In this document: one piece after another, positions 7,973 to 17,306 of the stretch | Position numbering within the stretch: position 1 is the first letter of the stretch | How the letters are laid out: each line of letters starts with the position of its first letter | NCBI RefSeq assembly: GCF_000829465.1 | Contig: NZ_JXAL01000001.1 | Location: 310,001-374,000, forward strand | From: Cohnella kolymensis | GTDB taxonomy: Bacteria; Bacillota; Bacilli; Paenibacillales; Paenibacillaceae | Reading direction: 5' to 3' | DNA: 64,000 bases | Program-made: the position numbers and the translations under genes | Notes under the pieces: generated by a model | Databases searched by the model: none | What the model was told of the DNA's origin: nothing | Seen by the model: only the letters and a program-made list of their open reading frames with translations

Positions 7973-9121
7973 TTATCGATCATGTACCGCACAACGATTT
8001 GGACCTATCTCCATCTCTCGTTGCTCCTCCTCGGCGGGCTGGATCTTGCCCATATTCGTCTGACGAATTTCCTGATAAGCATTCGGCTGTGGCGGCAGCT
8101 TTTCGGTCACTACCCGTCGGAACTTGGTTTCATCTTCGATGTTTAACCCCGGATTGCTGCCATACAGATCAGAAAGTCGAGCCGAAACCTTGCCTCCAGC
8201 CCCCAGTTCTGACAACTTCCCAAAGTGTGCCGGGAGTGCAATCAGATCCTCCGACAGTTCTTTATAACGGCTATACAAGGTCTCACGCAGATCCCCAACC
8301 CAATCCTCTGCTTTGCCGGCCAAATCGGGACGCCCAATCGACTCGATGAACAAAATATCTCCCGTGAGCAGATAACGATCATTCACGATCAGTGACGTGC
8401 TTCCAATGGTGTGACCGGGTGAGTAAACCGGTTGAATCTGAATCGTTGTATTGCCTATAGCGATCGTCTGCCCACTCTCCAACTTTGAATAATCAAAAGT
8501 AACGTCGTGAGCATCTTTTGGCGGTAGCCAGTAATTCGCTCCTGTTTCATCGGCTAGTTTTCTACCACCCGAAATATGATCGGCATGCAGGTGGGTATCG
8601 ATCGTATGCACGATTTGAGCCCCGTGTTGTTTGGCGAAATCCTCAAACACATTCGTCATTCGAACGGCATCGACGACAGCCGCTTCCCCGCCCGAAATGA
8701 TCATGTAGGATAAACACCCTTTCCCAATCCGCACGAACTGATAAATGGAGCCGCCATCGTGGAGATCGCCGATTTTAACTGGTTCCAAATGCTCGCTCCA
8801 CGACCTCATGCCGCCTTCGAGGTAAAATACATTCGTTTGACCGGCTTGAACCAATTGTTCGGCAACAAACTTGGAAGAGCCTTCTTTGGCGCATACCACC
8901 AATACTTTTTTTCCGTCCGGGATTCGATCCAAAGCGGCGTCAACGCCATCAAGTAAATCGAAGTACGGAACATTGATGACTTCCATCCGTTTCCCTTCAA
9001 TTTTCCAATCGTTAAAATCGCTTTCGTTGCGGACGTCCAGGATAAACATCTCTTCTTGACCCAGAACCAGCCGGGTTAACTCCCCGGCGGTCATCGGTGA
9101 TAATCTGGTTGCTGTAGCCAT
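7973..9121 (-). CDS. Rhodanese-persulfide dioxygenase fusion
   Basis: A protein of 382 residues. Residues 1 to about 115 are a rhodanese ([11 protein letters not shown], active loop CAKEGSS). From about 125 follows a metallo-beta-lactamase fold with the iron ligands of ETHE1-type persulfide dioxygenases: [16 protein letters not shown] and GDILF, plus a late HFG. The enzyme oxidises glutathione-, bacillithiol- or coenzyme A-persulfide to sulfite. The fused sulfurtransferase can then make thiosulfate, as in CstB, although the domain order here (rhodanese first) differs from CstB. It is the last gene of a three-gene operon with DsrE and TusA-rhodanese. Confidence 0.88.
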   Translation of the reverse strand: MATATRLSPMTAGELTRLVLGQEEMFILDVRNESDFNDWKIEGKRMEVINVPYFDLLDGVDAALDRIPDGKKVLVVCAKEGSSKFVAEQLVQAGQTNVFYLEGGMRSWSEHLEPVKIGDLHDGGSIYQFVRIGKGCLSYMIISGGEAAVVDAVRMTNVFEDFAKQHGAQIVHTIDTHLHADHISGGRKLADETGANYWLPPKDAHDVTFDYSKLESGQTIAIGNTTIQIQPVYSPGHTIGSTSLIVNDRYLLTGDILFIESIGRPDLAGKAEDWVGDLRETLYSRYKELSEDLIALPAHFGKLSELGAGGKVSARLSDLYGSNPGLNIEDETKFRRVVTEKLPPQPNAYQEIRQTNMGKIQPAEEEQREMEIGPNRCAVHDR

Positions 9122-9139
9122 ACATTCTCCTCCCCTAGT

Positions 9140-9535
9140 TTAGAAAGCTAACGTTACATTGGCATCCTTGGCGAAGTCGAGGAAAGTTACGGCGCCCCCC
9201 ACTTCGATGCCTTCAATAAAGTCTTCTCTGGTGAGATTCATCACGTCCATCGTCATTTGGCAAGCGATGATTTTTACGCCCATTTCCTGCGCCATCGCAA
9301 CCAGTTCCGGAATCGATGGAATGTTGGCGTTCTTGAAGCCCTCGGCAAAATGTTCTCTTCCTGCCGGCAACGGCAATTGGTGATGAGCTTGTTTGTGGAT
9401 CAAATTGAGTCCTTCAAAGGTAAAGAAAATGCCTACTTCTGCATCCGTCGCAGCGGAAGCTGTGGCAATATTAAAGACTTTGTAGGCATCGAAAAGTCCG
9501 CCATTGCTTGCGATAATCGCTACTTTTGTGGACAT
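9140..9535 (-). CDS. DsrE/DsrF-like sulfurtransfer protein
   Basis: A protein of 131 residues of the DsrE-like (DsrE2) fold: KVAIIASNGGLFDAYKVFNIA, GIFFTFEGLNLI, and the conserved cysteine in GVKIIACQMTMDVM. Such proteins hold sulfane sulfur on that cysteine and pass it between TusA and other carriers. It is 29 bases from the TusA-rhodanese gene upstream and 18 from the dioxygenase gene downstream, so the three are surely one transcript. Confidence 0.88.
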   Translation of the reverse strand: MSTKVAIIASNGGLFDAYKVFNIATASAATDAEVGIFFTFEGLNLIHKQAHHQLPLPAGREHFAEGFKNANIPSIPELVAMAQEMGVKIIACQMTMDVMNLTREDFIEGIEVGGAVTFLDFAKDANVTLAF

Positions 9536-9564
9536 TATGGTTCCTCCCTAATGTTGTAGTAGAT

Positions 9565-10143
9565 TTAATGGGTTCTATCCACCGGACCGGTCCAACCCGA
9601 GATGCCGGATACGACATTTTTCACGTTTTTGAACCCTTTGTCGGCAAGCAGTTGGCAAGCCATATCGCTGCGGTTACCAGTGCGGCATACCACATGAATG
9701 TCATCTTCCGGATTCAGTTCGTGGAGTCGATTCTCCAACTCGCTGAGCGGGATTGATTTGGCACCGGGAATACGTTGAAAAGCGTACTCTGCAGGTTCAC
9801 GAACATCCAAGACTGTAGTCTTGTCGCCTGCCTTTAGCTTTTGCTCCAGTTCGTCAGTTGTTACGGTAATGGGGTACTTTTTTTCCTCTTTGGTTTCATC
9901 CGGGCTGGATTTCCGAAGATAGTGCTTCAAGACCTCTCCTTCCGTGATCGTTCCAAGGTATTGATGTCCTGTGTTTTTGGCCCAGCCTTGAATATCAGCC
10001 AGCGATCCTTTATCGGTCGCTTGAACTTCTATGACCTCACCGGGATGCATTTGGTCCATTGCCTTCTTGGTTTTCACAATGGGCATGGGGCATGCGAGTC
10101 CTTTACAGTCCAAGGTCTTGTTCGCTTGGATTTGGGTAGACAA
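9565..10143 (-). CDS. TusA-rhodanese fusion protein
   Basis: A protein of 192 residues. The TTG at 10143 is chosen because GGAGGTCG lies just before it and overlaps the codons of the longer option. The first 75 residues are TusA (LDCKGLACPMPIVKTKKA, with the persulfide-carrying C of CPMP). After a charged linker comes a rhodanese domain (TVLDVREPAEYAFQRIPGA, active loop CRTGNRS). It resembles the first two domains of CstA, which lacks here its third, dioxygenase-like part because that is a separate gene. It leads the operon; a palindromic CstR-type site lies about 50 bases upstream. Confidence 0.9.
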   Translation of the reverse strand: MSTQIQANKTLDCKGLACPMPIVKTKKAMDQMHPGEVIEVQATDKGSLADIQGWAKNTGHQYLGTITEGEVLKHYLRKSSPDETKEEKKYPITVTTDELEQKLKAGDKTTVLDVREPAEYAFQRIPGAKSIPLSELENRLHELNPEDDIHVVCRTGNRSDMACQLLADKGFKNVKNVVSGISGWTGPVDRTH

Positions 10144-10192
10144 TTCTTCGACCTCCAATCGATTGTTATTTTAATATATAAAGTTAAATACA

Positions 10193-10210
10193 TATACCCC
10201 TATGGGTATA
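10193..10210. promoter_or_regulatory. CstR/CsoR-type palindromic operator
   Basis: TATACCC-CTAT-GGGTATA is an inverted repeat with 7-bp arms and a 4-base centre. The A/T-C-run/G-run-A/T form is that of CsoR-family operators. It sits upstream of the tusA-rhodanese gene and between it and the divergent DUF2892 ORF, and the TATACCC half recurs at the cstR promoter (about 6741-6750) and the tauE promoter (about 7650-7656). Confidence 0.75.
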
Positions 10211-10342
10211 GTACATAACAATGAACAACTTGTCAACGTTGCCATCTATGTCCCAAAACAATTTCTAAACTATTCAGACTTAACCATCATTGGCTTGAGC
10301 CGAATTCCCACGTATTTCTACGGTTGATTTAATGAGTAGTTG

Positions 10343-10510
10343 GTGATCATTTCAATCAGGATTTCTGCTGGAACAACTATTCTTCTTCTTGGTCTGGCTT
10401 ATCGCAGTTGGTGGGGATTGCTTGGTCTCGGTCCTCTTCTCACGGGTTCTTTGCGTTATTGCCCTGTCAATCAGATCCTTAGAATCGATAAGTGCCAAAC
10501 GGCTTCATAA
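10343..10510 (+). CDS. Small DUF2892 (YgaP-type) membrane protein, possibly truncated
   Basis: A 55-residue frame from GTG at 10343: ISAGTTILLLGLAYRSWWGL, then LGLGPLLTGSLRYCPVNQIL. This is the DUF2892 pattern, two short membrane hairpins ending in (F/Y)CP, seen in the tail of the rhodanese YgaP and as separate small genes. The usual front (NVG...DR...R) is absent or degraded: a TAG stands just before the GTG, and no clear ribosome site is seen. It points away from the TusA operon with the CstR-type palindrome in between. The perfect terminator overlaps its stop. Confidence 0.55.
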   Translation: MIISIRISAGTTILLLGLAYRSWWGLLGLGPLLTGSLRYCPVNQILRIDKCQTAS

Positions 10511-10558
10511 ACGACAAAAACACTTTCTCTAGAAGGGGAAAGTGTTTTTGTCGTTTAT
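10507..10558. terminator. Bidirectional terminator between DUF2892 and lgt
   Basis: A perfect 20-bp stem (10507-10526 with 10539-10558) rich in A and T at its base, so it can end transcripts from either side. It abuts the lgt stop (10562) and covers the DUF2892 stop. Confidence 0.85.
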
Positions 10559-10561
10559 CTA

Positions 10562-11491
10562 TTAGCCCTGAGCTTCTTGCGGAAGTGCATTTATTCGTTC
10601 ATTTTTCGAGATAGGATCTTTATAATACGCTGCTTGATTTGCGCTACGCCTTCGCACCACAATGATCACAATTGCCGCAAGAATGATACATACCGCCAAG
10701 AGCTGAGAAATTCTTATGTTCTTCCCGACCTCCATCGCACCCCATCCAAAGGACGACATGGGCGACCAAACCGTCTTCAAGAAAGCCGCAAGCCAGTCTG
10801 GCCCTGAAAAGACAAGACTATCCGTCCGGACTCCCTCCACATAGAATCGGCCTAATGAATACCAGATGAAATAGCTCATAAATAATTCACCGGCACGAAG
10901 GAATGGCCGTCTCCTTAGAATCAGCAGCACACCAAGTCCCAACAAACTCCACAACGACTCATACAAAAACGTTGGGTGATAATACACTCCCTGTATTTTC
11001 ATTTGATTCACAATGAAAATGGGCAAGTGAAGCGTCTGGCGGAGAAAAGTTTCCGATACCGGCCCACCGTGTGCTTCTTGATTCATAAAGTTGCCCCATC
11101 GTCCTATCATCTGCCCCACAATGAGGCCAGGTGCGCAGATATCAGCAATTCGCAGAAACGGATACCCTTTGCGGCGGGTATACATAACTGCCGCCACAAT
11201 TGCTCCAATCAGCGCCCCGTAGATCGCAATACCACCATGCCATATTTTAAAGATTTCTATAGGATTATGCCGGTATTGTTCCCACTCAAAGGCCACATAG
11301 TAGATACGAGCACCGACTAGAGCCGATGGCAGCCCAATCAACAACAGATCAAAGAAGAAATCCGAAGAAATACCGAAGCGCTTGCCTTCACTTATCGCAA
11401 GGATAAGTCCAAGCAGGGCACCACCCCCGATGATAATGCCGTACCAATGGATCTGTAGAGGTCCGATAGCCAATGCTACTGGATTAAACAT
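10562..11491 (-). CDS. lgt: Prolipoprotein diacylglyceryl transferase
   Basis: A protein of 309 residues with about seven membrane spans. Signature parts: [11 protein letters not shown] near the start, [14 protein letters not shown] (about residues 127-140; R, N, E and H of the Lgt signature), HPTFLYES and [13 protein letters not shown]. Lgt moves diacylglycerol from phosphatidylglycerol to the lipobox cysteine of lipoproteins in the cytoplasmic membrane. The C-terminus carries an extra span and a charged tail of about 35 residues. It is not next to hprK, its frequent partner in Bacillales, and appears monocistronic between two terminators. Confidence 0.95.
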   Translation of the reverse strand: MFNPVALAIGPLQIHWYGIIIGGGALLGLILAISEGKRFGISSDFFFDLLLIGLPSALVGARIYYVAFEWEQYRHNPIEIFKIWHGGIAIYGALIGAIVAAVMYTRRKGYPFLRIADICAPGLIVGQMIGRWGNFMNQEAHGGPVSETFLRQTLHLPIFIVNQMKIQGVYYHPTFLYESLWSLLGLGVLLILRRRPFLRAGELFMSYFIWYSLGRFYVEGVRTDSLVFSGPDWLAAFLKTVWSPMSSFGWGAMEVGKNIRISQLLAVCIILAAIVIIVVRRRSANQAAYYKDPISKNERINALPQEAQG

Positions 11492-11726
11492 GAAGTTTTC
11501 ACATCCTTGTTGCTGCTTAAATTGTGGTTATCAATAACCATCCAAGTCCTAACTCTAATGACGCCTTTCACCTTTTCTCACACTCACGAATGACCATTTT
11601 ATTATAACACTTGATAATAATTTGACACTGTATATAAATTTACATAACAACAAAAAATGAGGGTTTAAGTGAGCCATGAACTCACCGTACGACTAGTAAC
11701 AATCCTAATAAAAGAGATTAGAGGTA

Positions 11727-11760
11727 AAACAAAACGGCACTCCCCGTATGGAGCACCGTT
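11727..11760 (-). terminator. Terminator after rlmD; 11492-11809 otherwise empty
   Basis: Minus-strand RNA forms AACGGUGCUCC/GGAGUGCCGUU with two G-U pairs and then UUGUUUU. The pairs would be mismatches on the plus strand, so the site works for the minus-strand gene only. The rest of 11492-11809 holds the lgt leader and no gene that I can see. Confidence 0.8.
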
Positions 11761-11809
11761 ACAGCGCATTGAATCACTTAAAAGACCTATAGTACAAACA
11801 GAAAACAAG

Positions 11810-13312
11810 CTAAACTTCAGTCCTCTGTATCCTTGCTACACATTCAACATGCCCCGTATGCGGGAACATGTCCACCGGCTGCACCTCAACGGTGCGGTAG
11901 CCGCCATCCTCAAGCAGCCTTAAATCCCTTGCCAACGTAGATGGGTTGCACGATACATAAACAATCCTCGGCGGCCGCAGCTCCAGCATTGTTGCGATCA
12001 ACGCGGCGTCGCAGCCTTTGCGCGGAGGATCTACCACAATGACGTCCGGTGAGATGCCGTCCTTCTGCCATTGAGGCATAACGACCTCCGCAGCACCGAC
12101 TGCGAACTCCACATTGTGGATGCCGTTAAGCAAAGCGTTGCGGCGGGCATCCTCGATTGCTTCCGGCACGATTTCCACTCCATAGACCCGGCCGGCGTGA
12201 CGGGCCAGGAACAGTGAAATCGTGCCGATGCCGCAGTAGGCGTCGATTACTGTCTCTTCGCCTGTCAGACCTGCATAATCAACCGCGGCGCTATACAGTC
12301 GTTTCGTCTGCTCCGGATTCACCTGGAAGAAAGAACGCGGTGAAATCGCAAAGCGGATGTCGCCGATCTCGTCATAGATTACTTCTTCGCCACATAACAC
12401 CATGGTTTCGTCGCCGAAAACAACCGGAGTCGCCGAAGTGTTAATGTTCTGGCAGATACTTGTGACACCGGGTACACTCTCTCGTATCAAGCCCACTAGC
12501 TCCTGGGTGTGAGGGATATCGCGCCCGTTGGTGACGAGCACAACCATGCGCTGGCCGGTCACTTCCGCATGTCGAACGACGACATGGCGCAACAGGCCTC
12601 TTCCGGTCACCCGATTATACGCAGATATTCCCAACGCGCGTGCAGCATCTTTGACCGCACGCACCGTTTCATCGTTCGCATCCTGTTGAATAAGGCAGGC
12701 ATCCATCTCAACGATGTTATGGCTCCCATGCTCGTAGAAGCCGCCGACCAAGCCGCCTTCCATGGAGCCGATCGGAACCTGTGCTTTATTGCGATAGCGC
12801 CAAGGCTCCGACATTCCCACAGTGGGATGAACGACAACCGCCGGATGCCCCTCCATCTTCTCATCAGCCGAGCTCTCGCCCGCCACCGGCAGCTTGCCGA
12901 TTCGAGCCAGGTTGTCCACGACCAGTTGCCTTTTCCACTTAAGCTGAGCCGCATAGTCAAGATGCTGCAGCTGGCAGCCTCCGCATGCTTCATAGATGGG
13001 GCAAGGCGCAGCTACCCGATCGGCACTCGGGCTTAGCAGCTCCGTCATCCGCGCGCGTCCGAACGACTTGCCTACACTCATTACTTCCACATGAACCCGT
13101 TCTCCCGGAAGCGCACCACATACAAAAAGGGTATAGCCTTCTATCCGGCCTACCCCTTCGCCCTCATGTGTTAATCCGACGATCTCACATACCGCGCGCT
13201 GCCCGGGTGCAACAGGAAGGCCTGCTAACGACGAGCCGCCGCCCCGCTGTTTGCCTGAACCGGCTGAAGAACTTGGACGGCGCGACTGCGGTTTCGGTCT
13301 GCGCCCGCTCAT
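11810..13312 (-). CDS. rlmD: 23S rRNA (uracil-5)-methyltransferase RlmD/RumA type
   Basis: A protein of 500 residues. After a basic, disordered N-terminus (about residues 1-30) come a TRAM domain (GLTHEGEGVGRIEGYTLFV), iron-sulfur ligands CPIYEACGGC, and a SAM fold with VIDAYCGIGTISLFLA, DPPRKGCDA and the nucleophile loop VYVSCNPSTLARDL. It makes 5-methyluridine in 23S rRNA (or related RNA). Its ATG overlaps the stop of the lipid kinase gene (TAATG), so the two are cotranscribed. The exact target position is family knowledge; Bacillales often carry more than one such enzyme (RlmCD). Confidence 0.9.
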   Translation of the reverse strand: MSGRRPKPQSRRPSSSAGSGKQRGGGSSLAGLPVAPGQRAVCEIVGLTHEGEGVGRIEGYTLFVCGALPGERVHVEVMSVGKSFGRARMTELLSPSADRVAAPCPIYEACGGCQLQHLDYAAQLKWKRQLVVDNLARIGKLPVAGESSADEKMEGHPAVVVHPTVGMSEPWRYRNKAQVPIGSMEGGLVGGFYEHGSHNIVEMDACLIQQDANDETVRAVKDAARALGISAYNRVTGRGLLRHVVVRHAEVTGQRMVVLVTNGRDIPHTQELVGLIRESVPGVTSICQNINTSATPVVFGDETMVLCGEEVIYDEIGDIRFAISPRSFFQVNPEQTKRLYSAAVDYAGLTGEETVIDAYCGIGTISLFLARHAGRVYGVEIVPEAIEDARRNALLNGIHNVEFAVGAAEVVMPQWQKDGISPDVIVVDPPRKGCDAALIATMLELRPPRIVYVSCNPSTLARDLRLLEDGGYRTVEVQPVDMFPHTGHVECVARIQRTEV

Positions 13313-14304
13313 TAGGGCGTGCCCCGCCCATTGCCGTTGCCGTTATGACCGTTCGCATTTGCAATGCTGCTGACATTCCCGGTGCCATGTCGATAGCTCG
13401 ACTCCCCATGCTCATCCACAATAACCTGCAGATGCGAAGGCAGAACAGCGAATGTACATGGCAAGGTTCCGCCGAATTCGCCGTCCAGGTTCAACTGTAC
13501 ACGGCTGTCGGTTTCCACGTGAATCTTGCTGCACAGGAAATGCATAACATGCGGATCATCCAATATCGGCTCGCCGCGCATGACCATTGTTGCAAGGCGA
13601 ATGAATTCCGCCAGATTGCATTTGCGCAGAGCAAGCACATCGAATAGACCGTCGCTAGTGCTCGCATTCGGAGCAAGACGATCGAAGCCGGCAACGGAGT
13701 TGCTGTTGGCGATCAGGAACAGCATGAATTCCTCATCGAATTCTCCGATGCCCTCAGCGGTGATCTTCATCCGGGTTGGGTGAAGACTCGTGATCTTCTC
13801 CAGACCTTTCATATAATAAGCGAGCTGGCCGACCATGGTTTTAAGCTTGCTGGGCACTTCGTAGGTGAGCTCCGTCATTGACCCGCCGCCGGCAATGTTG
13901 ATGAAATACCGGTTATTAGCCTGACCGACATCCACGGGTACCGTATAACGCCGAATCAGCAGGTCACAAGCGTCCTCCCACCGTCGCGGGATACCATGTG
14001 CCCGGGCAAAATCGTTCGTCGTACCCAAAGGCAATATTCCGAGTGCAGGCCTGTTCGCGTGAACGGACATTCCGTTCACGACTTCGTTCAACGTGCCGTC
14101 TCCGCCCGCGGAAATGACCATATCGAATCCGCGCTCTACGGCCTCGGACGCTGCCCGGATGGCATCCCCTTCTTGTTCCGTCGCATGGCATGACGTCTCG
14201 ATACCGCCCCGCTCAAGCCGCTGCAATATCGCCGCAAGCCTGCGCTTCACTTCCTCCCGGCCGGAAGTGGGATTATATATAAGCCGGGCTCTTGTTATTT
14301 CCAA
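13312..14304 (-). CDS. dgkB: Diacylglycerol/lipid kinase, DgkB/YegS family
   Basis: A protein of 330 residues, TTG start behind GAGGGGATCAGG. The DAGK catalytic domain shows LIYNPTSGR, SAGGDGTLNEVVNG and GILPLGTTNDFAR. The second domain has the GGG and FDVLALRKCNLAEF parts. It phosphorylates diacylglycerol released by lipoteichoic acid turnover. The last 25 residues are G/N-rich (NANGHNGNGNGRG) and look like a disordered tail. It overlaps rlmD and lies 33 bases after the chelatase gene. Confidence 0.9.
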   Translation of the reverse strand: MEITRARLIYNPTSGREEVKRRLAAILQRLERGGIETSCHATEQEGDAIRAASEAVERGFDMVISAGGDGTLNEVVNGMSVHANRPALGILPLGTTNDFARAHGIPRRWEDACDLLIRRYTVPVDVGQANNRYFINIAGGGSMTELTYEVPSKLKTMVGQLAYYMKGLEKITSLHPTRMKITAEGIGEFDEEFMLFLIANSNSVAGFDRLAPNASTSDGLFDVLALRKCNLAEFIRLATMVMRGEPILDDPHVMHFLCSKIHVETDSRVQLNLDGEFGGTLPCTFAVLPSHLQVIVDEHGESSYRHGTGNVSSIANANGHNGNGNGRGTP

Positions 14305-14336
14305 ACCTGATCCCCTCTTTATCTTTCACTGCGTAT

Positions 14337-15185
14337 CTATATCACGAATCCCTTTAACCAATCCGAAGCTTGCCTGCAAATCCAGTCTGCCACCCGCGGA
14401 TGGGGCATGAAAGCTCTGCCGCTGTATCTGCAATCCAAGCCTTGCAACCGGCGGGGAATGACTTCCTTAGTAAAATACCCTTCGCTCAAAAACAAAGGTA
14501 CGACAATTATATCACTCTGTGGACGTTTTTCCCGCAACTGCCGCCAACGCTCCGGCACCTGGTTCGGCAGCAGCATTGCTGTCTCAGCGAATGCGAAGCC
14601 TCCCCGTTCCCGCAGCTTATCCGCAAGCACAGTCATTCCCTGCTTCCAAGCTTCATGAAAACCCGGTTCTTCGCTCCCGTGTCCGATGAGCAGCAAGCTC
14701 TCGTCAGAAGGATTGCGCGACAGCTCTTGTATTCGTTCCGACAATACATCCACAACTTCAGGCGAATCGTCCATCGGCTTACCGTAGGTTAACGGCACTT
14801 GCACTCTGAACCGCTGCAAATCCGTATCCGTATTCGAACGCGCGGAAGCGCCCAGCGCCCACCCGATTTCATCCACATGAGTGCTGCCTGAGGACGAGAA
14901 TAACGGGACTGCCAGTATGTGAGTAACACCGGCGGCCTCAAGCCGGTCGATCCCGTCCTGGATTAGCCGGCCTTCAACCAGCTCGAGGAAAGCAGCTTCA
15001 ACAGGGATGCTGTCAGCACCCGGCACTATATGTTTAGCAGCAGACAATGCCGAATGAGCGGCGCCGACCGTCTCATCAACGAGTGACACCCAGCCCGGTT
15101 CCCGCGAGCCGTGGCTGATAACCAGAATGCCTGGCTTCCGCACACCCGTTCCTCCTGTCTTGTGCATCCGTTCACGCTTTATCAT
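14337..15185 (-). CDS. Sirohydrochlorin chelatase-like (CbiX/SirB) protein
   Basis: A protein of 282 residues with two CbiX halves: GILVISHGSREPGWVS (first, about 17-32) with VEAAFLEL and HILAVPLFSSSGSTH, and SLLLIGHGSEEPGFHEAW with IIVVPLFLSEGYF in the second. Class II chelatases put Co or Fe into sirohydrochlorin with paired histidines; H of SHGSR and H of SSGSTH fit. It makes cobalamin or siroheme precursors. No other such gene is nearby, so its metal is open. Confidence 0.85.
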   Translation of the reverse strand: MIKRERMHKTGGTGVRKPGILVISHGSREPGWVSLVDETVGAAHSALSAAKHIVPGADSIPVEAAFLELVEGRLIQDGIDRLEAAGVTHILAVPLFSSSGSTHVDEIGWALGASARSNTDTDLQRFRVQVPLTYGKPMDDSPEVVDVLSERIQELSRNPSDESLLLIGHGSEEPGFHEAWKQGMTVLADKLRERGGFAFAETAMLLPNQVPERWRQLREKRPQSDIIVVPLFLSEGYFTKEVIPRRLQGLDCRYSGRAFMPHPRVADWICRQASDWLKGFVI

Positions 15186-15245
15186 TCATGCTAGCGAAAC
15201 CGCAAGCCAATGTCAACGGCGGCGAAACCACCTATATCCGCAAAA

Positions 15246-15286
15246 CAAAAACCGCCGGGGTACCCCCCTGACGGCACGGACGCTTA
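15246..15286 (-). terminator. Terminator after yerC
   Basis: Minus-strand RNA forms CCGUCAGGGG/CCCCGGCGG, imperfectly paired around GGUA, followed by UUUUUGUUUU. It lies just downstream of the yerC stop. Confidence 0.75.
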
Positions 15287-15302
15287 CCCTATGATGAATG
15301 CC

Positions 15303-15623
15303 TTACTTATCGTTTTGCGTAATTTCATTACCGAAACGACCGAGCCGCTCCAACGCAAGCTTGTATCCGTCATTACCGTAATTCAAGCAGCGTTTCACAC
15401 GTGAGATTGTTGCCGTGCTCGCACCCGTCTCCGTCTCGATCTGGTTATACGTCTGGTTCTTACCCAGCATCCGGGCAACCTCGAGTCGTTGCGACAAAGA
15501 TTGAATCTCATTCACCGTACACAGATCGTCGAAAAACACGTAGCACTCTTCAACATTTTTCAAAGTAAGGATGGCTTGGAATAATTGATCGATCGACTTA
15601 TCGTTCAGCTTCTTCAACTGCAT
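15303..15623 (-). CDS. yerC: YerC/TrpR-like DNA-binding protein
   Basis: A protein of 106 residues from the ATG at 15623 (MQLKKLND, like its relatives; an ATG four codons earlier touches the ribosome site). It contains VEECYVFFDDLCTVNEIQSL and the helix-turn-helix SQRLEVARMLGKNQTYNQIE, ETGASTATISRVKRCLNYG, typical of the YerC/YecD family related to Trp repressor. The target is not known. It stands alone with its own terminator. Confidence 0.92.
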   Translation of the reverse strand: MQLKKLNDKSIDQLFQAILTLKNVEECYVFFDDLCTVNEIQSLSQRLEVARMLGKNQTYNQIETETGASTATISRVKRCLNYGNDGYKLALERLGRFGNEITQNDK

Positions 15624-15805
15624 GGAGGTTCCCATCCCTTCCTAACTCCGTAACTCTGTGACTTTATTGTACTTCGAGTCAGCGAATACTTCAAGCATTA
15701 CCGTATTCACGCATCACCGGGGTAAAATGTGTTGATATAGGGCATTCGTCCATACTCCGTGCAGGCTCCTCTCATACCCTATTGGGAGAAAGGGTGTGAC
15801 TTTAC

Positions 15806-16309
15806 ATGGACGAACAACATTCTCCTGCGCTGCATGGCTGGAATCCGGGACCCGGACAGGGTACTTACCCCGGAGTCGGCGGCGGGCCCGGCGGGTTTTC
15901 CGGCTTTGGGGATCCGTTCGGAGGCGGTCCTTCCGGCTTTGGGGGCTCGTTCGCCGGTCCCCCTGCTTTGGTTAACCCGACCGTAATACCAGCTTCCGGA
16001 GCCGGGGGGGCCGGAGGAGCCGGAGGTGTCGCAGCCTCCCTGCCGGGCAAACTCGCCGATGTGAAAGTTTTTATTGACCGCATGGGCGGTATCGACGGAG
16101 TAATAACCGGTATGACAAAATTCCACAAGTTCGTGACGACCATGCAGCAATTCGGACCAATCATCAAGCTGTTCATGAGCAAGGGCAAAAGCAAGGTGTC
16201 TTCGGTCAAATCCCCCTCCAAGCAGGTGCGGCACCGCAAATCAAGACCCCATGTCAGCCCCAAGGTACGCTCGCGCAGCCACGGAGCGGCATCGAGGAGG
16301 AGACGTTGA
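15806..16309 (+). CDS. YqfQ-like glycine-rich, basic-tailed protein
   Basis: A protein of 167 residues. AAAGGGTG lies upstream of the ATG. The first 80 residues are G/P/F-rich and low in complexity (PGGFSGFGDPFGGG). Residues about 83-127 are an amphipathic, conserved-looking block (LADVKVFIDRMGGIDGVITG and FVTTMQQFGPIIKLFM), the pattern of the YqfQ family in spore formers. The last 40 residues are strongly basic and end in SRRRR. Function unknown; a spore or nucleic-acid link is only a guess. It stands alone before a two-way terminator. Confidence 0.65.
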   Translation: MDEQHSPALHGWNPGPGQGTYPGVGGGPGGFSGFGDPFGGGPSGFGGSFAGPPALVNPTVIPASGAGGAGGAGGVAASLPGKLADVKVFIDRMGGIDGVITGMTKFHKFVTTMQQFGPIIKLFMSKGKSKVSSVKSPSKQVRHRKSRPHVSPKVRSRSHGAASRRRR

Positions 16310-16320
16310 CACAAAATAAA

Positions 16321-16363
16321 GGCCTGAAAGCGGACGTTTTTCCGCTTCAGGCCTCGCTTTTTA
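16321..16363. terminator. Bidirectional terminator
   Basis: Stem GGCCTGAA(A)GCGG/CCGCTTCAGGCC (16321-16333 with 16342-16353) lies between two convergent genes, with T-rich stretches on both sides (TCGCTTTTT on plus; CCTTTATTTT on minus). Confidence 0.85.
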
Positions 16364-17306
16364 TCTCTCGTACTCTAGAAAAGGGTCCGGTATGCGGATG
16401 AGATGCGCTTCCGCATCACTCACACCGACGTACATAGATGCCGTTCCGTCGTTGTGCCTGACAAGTCCTCCGCTGAAGATGACATCCTCCAAGTCGGGAC
16501 GTTTGGCCGGGCCGTCGGGAAACATTCTCCGCGACGCAATCAATTTGATCGGACTGTAACGGTGCTCCACCGGGTCATATGCGAATGTCATCGGATAATA
16601 ATGCCGGATATTATTGTTTTCCATGCGGGCGATATGACCCAACACGCCGATCCTGCCGTCTGCGAGCATATGCGCTTCGTTGGCGCCGCCCCATTCGTCG
16701 GGCAGAAATTGATGCCGTAACAGCTGCGCCGAATCGATCTTGTCCTCTGTTAATTCATCCAGCGACCCGATCTCCACATAACCGATCATGGCGCGGGCAT
16801 CATCGACCATCATCGGACGGGTGAACACCCCGATGCGCCCATTCTTAAGATCAACCATCCGGATATCCTTCATCGTCATGGGACCTTTGGCGAACGGCTT
16901 GAGCTCGGCAATCGAAGAGCCCCGATAGAATATCGTGCTCCAGCCGGTTACGAAATGAACGTCTTCTTCGTCGAAATACACTTGCACGCCGCCGAATACC
17001 AGTTCTCCGCCGATGAAGGCGAAGAAAGGGTCTTGGAGCTCGAACACCGGTGCGCCTTCTCTTGGCACCCATTTGCCGCCTCGTTCGACGAAGAACATCA
17101 CTTCGGAAGCTTCCTTGTCCCGGTCTTCGACTCGCCCGGCAATCACCCATTCCCCATTATCCATGAACGGTGCCGTAATATTATAAACATCGCGTGTTCC
17201 GACGCCTGTGAAAATCATTTTTTTTTCCGCGGGACCGGTAGTCCGACAATTCAAATTCCTTCAACAGATCGACGCATGATTTCGCCTGTTGCGAAAATGT
17301 AAGCAT
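16361..17306 (-). CDS. DUF1861-family (five-bladed propeller, glycosidase-like) protein, N-terminal frameshift
   Basis: From GTGTRDVYNITAPF onward about 285 residues match the DUF1861 family: IAGRVEDRDKE, FELQDPFF, GRIGVFTRP and a late HNDGTASMYVGVSDAEAH. The family resembles GH130-type mannoside phosphorylases in fold; substrate unknown. A better start is ATG 17306 (GGAGGG five bases before it) giving MLTFSQQAKSCVDLLKEFEL in another frame. The two join if one A is dropped from a nine-A run (17218-17226, T on plus), reading RSRGKKMIFTGVGTRD. It is probably one gene with a homopolymer indel. Confidence 0.75.

Noticed and set aside
11669..11923. Plus-strand frame of 84 codons
   Set aside because: It runs across the rlmD terminator and the end of rlmD, with no ribosome site or family.
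15806..16314. Minus-strand frames opposite the YqfQ-like gene
   Set aside because: Proline-rich shadows of the glycine-rich gene; the plus frame has the ribosome site and terminator.
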